A stretch of 64,000 nucleotides of DNA, taken from the NCBI RefSeq assembly GCF_029873635.1, contig NC_080425.1:39249390-39313389 (forward strand), written 5' to 3'. The position numbers and the translations under genes were made by a program. Positions within the stretch are counted from its first letter, which is position 1; each line of letters starts with the position of its first letter. Source of the DNA: Malania oleifera. Lineage: Eukaryota > Streptophyta > Magnoliopsida > Santalales > Ximeniaceae. The notes under the pieces are model-generated. The model was not told where the DNA came from, ran no database searches, and worked only from the letters and a program-made list of their open reading frames with translations. This document shows positions 58,238 to 64,000 of the stretch, piece by piece.

Positions 58238-60108
58238 AATTTTTTTTTGGATAATAAAAGAAGGTATATTAGATAGAGAAAGAGAAGTTACAACGAAAGA
58301 GGACTAGAAGTTCACTAAAAAAAAAAGTAAAATAAAAAAATGAAAATATAAAAAATAAAAAATAAAATTAGCAATTAAATGAGGTACCCCTTCTTCAATC
58401 CTTTTTTTTTTCATAATTCACCGAACTCTTCAAGTTAGCTAACTCCCTTTGACCCTTTTTAGCTATGTTTTTACCTTCGTCAAAACACATGTCATTTCCC
58501 CCACGATCACAAAACTTTAAATCCAGTTTATCCATGAGATCTTAAACTTCAAAATCCATCCTTGAAATCTCCTCCACTGGTGCTGGTAAAATACTGTCCT
58601 TGCACTGCAGCTCATTAACCAAATCATCATTTTCAAATATAGAGACCCCCTCCAATCCTTCCAAAGGGGATGGAGGTACATATAATAAATCCCTTAAAAC
58701 GTCACTAGAATCAGGAACATGCTCATATTGTTCCCTAATTTTATCCAACAGTAATCCCTCACCACGATCAAACTCACAAAGACCATTGCTTTCATTATCT
58801 AATAAATCTCCCCATTTCATTACCTCCTTTCCTTTGCTGACCCTATCACAAGAATTGCCCATCTTTTTCTTGGCATTTATGTCTTCCACAATAACTAACT
58901 CTTCTAAATTCCTTTTTAAAAATATTTGGCACTGCCTCACTAGAGTGCTTTCTTCTTTCTTCTTTCTTCAGACAATTTTTTCATGTCCACACCTATCTGT
59001 GCAGTCTTCCGTCGAGTATAAACCTTGGGACCCTTAGATCCCTTTGCCTTAAGGTCTGAGGCATATGATTGTCCTACTGAAAACACCATCACATTTGTAA
59101 TCCTTTGATGCAGCATCTTCTTGCTCCAGAAACTCCGGAATTGCTTGAAACAAAATTTTCCTTCATCGCCTCTTTCTCTTTAACCCTTTCAGTATTGTTG
59201 TTTTTTTATAATGAAGTTGAAAACCCTCGTCCATCAATAATCTGGTTAGAAACTGAGCATTGCAAGGTATGGTTTGTATTTGGAATTTGCTTGGAAGAGA
59301 GCATACCTGTTGAGTCCCTTGTCTGCCTACATCAATTAATGGTAGAATTTTGGGTTTGAAATGCAGGAAACTTCCAATCTTCCTCAATTTGACCTCCAAC
59401 TACTGGTAGCTGCTGCTTCAGCTGGGAAGATCCTTCCATAACAGCTACACGCAAGTGCTCTCTTTTAAATCCATCACTGCCAGCCTGACATCGCTGGTCT
59501 TTAGAAACTCCATTGGAAGGATCCTCTTGGGTGTTTTTTGAGATCCAAACATTCCTTGAACATTTACACCAGCCTCTTGGGCCCAGTCCTCATTATTCAA
59601 ATAATGGGCCTGTTTAAAGGAATGACCCATGTGATAATGACCCAAATAAGAAGAAACCTCCCTTGTTTCCAAAGAATGGCCCAATTCTTTTTTACCAAGA
59701 CTATTGGGCCTGTTCAATAAGTTGGCCCAACTTAGTTAAAAAAAACTGCTCCTTTTTCAATTACTTGGCATAGGTCCAAGACGAATACAAAACTTCTTGA
59801 TCCAATATTCTTTGCCTCGTCTTCCTTAAGCACAACCCTAGTCGCCTCTGCTAGCTTCCAAGCTCCTTGCGAAACCCTAGATACCTAGATTGTGTGGACA
59901 CTCTTCTTTGATTGAACAGCTATGGTTTCTGGCAATGAAGCCCTACTGCTTCAGTGGCAACTCACACCCACTGCTGAAGTAGGTTTTGGCTTTCCCATTC
60001 TCCTCGCTTTGATTCCATGCTTGTACATGACTTTTTACCATCGGTAATTTTTCCTTCCATCACCACCTGACTCCACTGGGAGCCGAAAGACTTTCTTCAC
60101 CTTTGCCT
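58238..60108 (-). mobile_element. Half-L1 element, copy D (longest, 1.87 kb), inserted in RTE
   Basis: Minus strand, inserted into an RTE element; approximate target duplication CTTAATTTT/CTTAAATTTT at both edges. It encodes, in several frames, an ORF1 second-half linker (59717-59445, 59399-59163), then one clean frame at 58940-58542 with MKWGDLLDNES, YVPPSPLEGLEGVSIFEN and ILPAPVEEI. Then TTCGGTGAATTATG (about 58435) and a T-rich tail with GAACTTCTAGTCCTC (58300) and TATACCTTCTTTTATTATCC, ending in an A run at 58240. There is no endonuclease or RT between ORF1 end and tail. Probably 5'-truncated. Confidence 0.82.
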
Positions 60109-60109
60109 T

Positions 60110-60505
60110 AAATTTTGAATTGACAAATGAGCGAAAGACTAACAAGTTGAGATTTATCTGGAAAATTAGAGTAAATGAAGTTAAGTTTGCATTAATGAAA
60201 AATGGTGAAGCTATAGGAAGAGATGACATTGTAATTGAAGTTTGGAAATGCCTAGGTGATAATGGAATTACATGGTTTTCTGATTTATTAAAAAAAAACT
60301 AAAAATGCCATGGTGGAAAACCACTTTAATACCTATATACAAAAATAAAGGAGATAATCAAAATTGTAATGACTATCGTGAATTGAACTTATGAGTCAAT
60401 TGATGAAACTTTGGAAAATAGTAAAAAGAACAAAGACTTAAGACGAGGGTTTTAGAGAATCAATTTGGTTTTATGTTGGAGAGATCAACTGCAGGAGCTA
60501 TATAT
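60110..60505 (+). pseudogene. RTE-clade LINE, second segment (RT fingers)
   Basis: Plus strand. LTNERKTNKLRF...IRVNEVKFALMKNGEAIGRDDIVIEVWKCLGDNGI (60118-60275) is the start of RT in plant RTE elements. It is followed by YIQK.GD.QNC..YR..LMS-type sequence in broken frames, up to GF.INLVLCWRDQLQEL near 60500, where an L1 fragment is inserted. Confidence 0.85.
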
Positions 60506-61348
60506 ATTGTATTTTTTTTTGTAGGAAAAGAAAATTCATTAATAGGGAAACAATTTACAAGGAGGGAGAATAAGAAATCTCCCTAAAAAATCTGGAATAA
60601 ACTAGAAAAAAACTGAAGCAACAAAAATAAAAAATCAAGCCAACCAGTTCTTGCAATCCCTATTTATATCCTGAAAGCTAGCTTCCCTGAAAATTCTAAA
60701 CCCTACACTCCATAAAGAAGTCAAAAACTGAGTCTTTTCCCACACGAAAGATGAATTCAACTTCTGCCCAGAGAAAAAAAAAATGTCTGTTAAGTTCCAA
60801 CTATAAACCCCAAAAGCTGCCCTATCTTTCCTTCTGCCAAAGCCAGCTAAAGAAGTGACTAACAAGTCTTCCACTGAACAGGGGCATACCCAACTCTCTT
60901 CCATAATACCGAAAAATTTATTCCAAATCCTCCATGTAAAGTCACAATGCAAAAAGGGATGGGAGGTTTTTTTGGAATTCCTATAACAGAGCATGCAAAC
61001 ATCTAGAGAAAGATCCTTCAAAGTTCTCCTAATCTGCAGCAAGTTGTTGGTATTAATTTTGTTAAGCACAACAAACCAAGTAAACACTTTAATTTTTGGG
61101 GGAACTTTAACCTTCCAAATAACAGGATAAAGATGGAAGGTAGAGTTTGAATAGGTCAAAAATTCAAAGAATGATTTACAAGAAAACACACCTGAATGAT
61201 CCAAACACCAATAATGAACATCTCTACCCAAGGATAATCTGCAATTGTTCAGTATGGACAACAAGGAAGACTACTCCACCATCTCTCTATCATTTAGAGG
61301 TCTCTGAAATGAAAATTCCAAGAGGTCTTTTGTAGATTCTTCTATAGA
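60506..61348 (-). pseudogene. L1 LINE 3' end inserted in the RTE element
   Basis: Minus frame 61264-60635 (209 codons) is the zinc-binding domain and C-terminal part of L1 ORF2: DVHYWCLDHSGVFSCKSFFEFL, IWKVKVPPKIKVFTWFV, NTNNLLQIRR, C.LC...KTSHPFLHCDF...IWN. This is the longest intact L1 frame here. The tail ends in an A run at 60512. The target duplication AGCTATATAT is found at 60496-60505 and 61349-61358, and the RTE frame is continuous once the insert is set aside. Confidence 0.92.
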
Positions 61349-61358
61349 AGCTATATAT

Positions 61359-61830
61359 TTATTAGTAAGGTTAATGAACAAGTTTAGGACAAAGAAGACA
61401 TATCGACACATGATTTTATTAACCTTGAGAATAGGGAATGTCTATGTTTTTTCCTACAAAAAAGGTGAGTATGCAGTGGTTATATGGATGCCATTAAGGA
61501 TTTGTATGATAGTGTAATGACCAGTGTAGTCTAAGGAATCTTCAATTACAATACGTTCATCAAGGGCTGCTTTGAGTCCCTATTTTTTTGTGTTAGTGAT
61601 GGATGAACTTCTGAGAACTTTACAAAATGAGGTTGCATGATATGTTGTTTGGCAAGTGACATTTTTTTGATTGATGAAACTATTGGTGGAGCAGAATCTA
61701 TGTTAGAATTATGGAGTGAAGCTTTAAAATCTAGAGGTTTTAAGATAAGTAGGAATAAGATAAAATATTATTATGCTTTCTCCCTTTAGATTCTACCACC
61801 TTTGATCAATGTTTTATCTCCATTTTTTAA
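61359..61830 (+). pseudogene. RTE-clade LINE, third segment (RT palm)
   Basis: Plus strand. Broken frames give KKTYRHMI (about 61395), AVVIWMPLRICM (61475) and SSRAALSPYFFVLVMDELLRTLQNEVA (61560-61640), the SALSPYLF.LV.DEL block of RTE RT, then a VKL*NLEVLR stretch at 61715. The catalytic ADD box is decayed. The end near 61830 is not defined. Confidence 0.78.
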
Positions 61831-63640
61831 TGCATATATCTAACATGAATAAAATTTCACCTAGAAAGAGATGAGGGATTGATTTTGAGAGGAGGGGAAA
61901 AATCTTTTTATTTCAACTTTCCTTGGTTTTTCATTGTAGCAGAAGAGCAAAACGTTAGAATGTATCAATGATAAATTTGAACTTGAAGACTTGGTAAAAC
62001 CAGTGCTGAGTCCTGATGGATGAACAATATGATGACCTTTTGCAGAATCTGTTGAGATTAGTAATTGAAGCCCTTATCTAATCATGGGTTTGAACCATAT
62101 CTGAATAGTTTGATGAACAGAAATTACCAGGTAGCTATTGTAGGAAATTTGGTGAGGAGAACTATGAATAGCTTGTGTTAAGAGGGAAATATCGTTTCAA
62201 TCAACAAAAAAGAAAGTTTTATTTTCCATGAAAAAGGTAGATTTTGTGGATAACTGAGAAAACCAACTGTCATCTCATCTTCATCTCTCTGTTGTAGGAG
62301 GAAAGCTGACGATTATCGAAGAACTGAGGTTCGTCGTCTTTTAAAAAATATTAAATCCATGGAACCCCAACAACTTTGTCATTGTATGATTGCTAGTGGA
62401 TGCCTTTGGTTGATTTATATCAATGGAAAGGATACCGGTTAAGGAGGTTATTTAGGTGTGTAGTGTATGAGGCAGAATAAAGGTGCTTGGTTGGAAGAAA
62501 TTCTGGGAAGCTATGCTGGGATCAGTGAAGGAAAGTAACCTAAGTAATTACAAGCTGTAGCTGGTGCTTCAATTTGGTTCTTTAAATGTAGGCAGCAAAC
62601 ATAGGCATGAACAATAGTTTGCTTTTTTTTTTTTTTTTCTGCCTTTTTAATTTGAGAATTGAAGCTCTGTCTCTCCAACAACAAGCGAGTTTGGTAGGGA
62701 AAGGAGGATATACTGGAAAGCAAAGCTTGACCAAGCAGGCTGTGAGGGGATTTGAGAAGGGAGATTGGCTTTTGCTGTAGGAAAAATTTCAAATTTGAAT
62801 TTTGATTCTGATGAAGCTACTCACAGGGTGTATAAGTGAAATACCCACTAGCTCAGGCCCAACATTGAGAAAACCTAGGGCAACATGGCAACCAACCCTG
62901 TGGAAATGATATTTTTAAGAATAAAATGAGGGAACTTCATGGGCTGCCAAAGGGGTGAGCTCAATTTACCTATAGGAAGACGCTCAAGGGGATCCAAATT
63001 ATACGAAGTGTCTTTTCCAAGGCATAGACTTGCGCACAAAATGTGCAGGCGAAAAAGGGGAAGTCCAGTGGAAAATTAGTTGCGTCTCAAGGAAATACTT
63101 CAGATGGTATTTCAAAGTGCTGGATTTCAGAAGGGGGACTGATGTGTCCTGACTAGACTTTGCAAAGGCTGTTGGAGGTCTATAAGAAGTTGAAATTGGG
63201 GCTGGCAGCAGTGATAAAAAGCTACTGGGTCAAACGGAAGATCTACATGGGTGATGGATGAAGGTGTGAACTCTTCCATTTTAGCCTTAATCAAAGGAGA
63301 GAACTATGAGGGTAAGGGACTTCAGGCCCATAAGTCTAGCCACCATAGTAGTCAAATTGTGATTGAAATCGTGAATTGAAATTTCAATTTAGTGAATCAT
63401 GAATCGTGAATTGAGAATTGAATCGAATAGTAAGGTTCTGTAAAAAATTTGAAAAATTGATTCCAAATGACATGCACTTATGTACAAAAAAATAAAATAG
63501 CAAAATACATTGAAATTTCAACAAAGATATATCAATCATGTTGTTAACTGGAATCACGCTTGCTGTTGAAGCAAGTTTTGTAGGTCTGACTCCAACCATG
63601 ATCTATTTAACTCTACATATATTTATATAAAGGAAAAACT
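61831..63640. other. UGGT intron 4, distal, no assigned elements
   Basis: No gene or element I can name. A stretch at 62299-62420 follows a TGTTGTAG acceptor-like site and stays open on the + strand for about 40 codons (RRKADDYRRTEVRRLLKN...), but matches no family I know. It also holds a T run at 62622-62638 and a region of GAATTG/GAATCGTGAATTG short repeats at 63365-63430. Confidence 0.4.
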
Positions 63641-64000
63641 AGTTGTATACAAAAAGATTTACCATGATCTATCCATCCCATCTCTATCAAGTATCAAATT
63701 ACATTAGTTTGCCACTGTTAGCCTTGGTGGCTACACCATCATTGTTTAAAGGGCGATCTTGGTGTCTATGGAAAGATTAGAAAAAATCCGACAACTTTCA
63801 TGTTGATGGCTTTGACGGTTTCTGGAAAACCGTCGACGGTTTGCGTCAGAATTTCTGCCCTAACGACTATAAATGGCTAGTTTGCATAGTTTTTCATTGT
63901 TTTAAATTCCCAACGGCCATAAAACGGCTACTAGCCCATTTTATCCTATAAATACAAGTCCAAAGACTTGTTTTATTATCCGCTGTGGGGCACACATATA
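63641..64000 (+). repeat. Possible start of an LTR at the window edge
   Basis: Contains ACCGTCGACGGT (63829-63840), an exact palindrome, a GGCCATAAAACGGC string and a TATA box CCTATAAATACAAG (63946-63959) about 40 bases before the edge. The combination resembles the U3 part of the SIRE LTRs at 3242 and 12065. No coding sequence. Cannot be confirmed inside the window. Confidence 0.35.

Noticed and set aside
62470..63300. A sixth half-L1 copy
   Set aside because: Some Gly/Lys-rich stretches resemble an L1 ORF1 linker, but no diagnostic block (PVEEI, NYDGKG or tail) is found.
47440..64000. Further UGGT exons
   Set aside because: I looked for the block that should follow exon 4 and saw none; only retroelement coding blocks are present. 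A very small exon could be missed.

Overview
This is nuclear DNA of a eudicot plant. The only host gene I can identify is the start of a plant UDP-glucose:glycoprotein glucosyltransferase (UGGT), the ER folding sensor. Its first four coding exons lie at 24948-25105, 32779-33216, 33337-33490 and 47268-47439 on the + strand. All have GT/AG borders and matching phases. The gene runs off the right edge. Nearly everything else is transposable-element sequence: Ty1/copia and Ty3/gypsy LTR elements, L1- and RTE-clade LINEs, a hAT-like MITE, a SINE fragment and an integrated plant pararetrovirus. I cannot name the species.

Layout. 1-5032: 3' part of a SIRE/Maximus-type copia element with a broken env-like gene and its 3' LTR. 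5033-12064: a Tekay/Del-type gypsy chromovirus without its 5' LTR, carrying many stop codons and a 2.1-kb 3' LTR. 12065-13665: a second SIRE-like LTR. 14434-24416: a rearranged endogenous pararetrovirus, best matched to florendoviruses. It has an inverted 5' arm, a tRNA-Met primer site, decayed ORF1 and ORF2, a gypsy solo LTR at the ORF1/ORF2 boundary, and displaced pieces at its right end. Both virus edges abut copies of one host segment (13896-14433 and 24417-24717). This has the topology of a very long target-site duplication, and the right copy lies just upstream of UGGT.

24718-64000 is UGGT: a short 5' region with two tiny uORFs, then introns of about 7.7, 0.12, 13.8 and more than 16.5 kb. 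The long introns hold L1 3' ends, two large broken L1s, three RTE pieces, a 5.06-kb copia element with both LTRs and a probable TSD, a copia chimera with LTRs in inverted orientation, and several copies of an L1 derivative that joins the end of ORF1 straight to an L1-type 3' tail with no ORF2. That half-L1 family and the long duplication around the virus are the most interesting signals.

All mobile-element genes here look inactive. The UGGT exons are clean, so the gene is probably expressed if its long introns are spliced.
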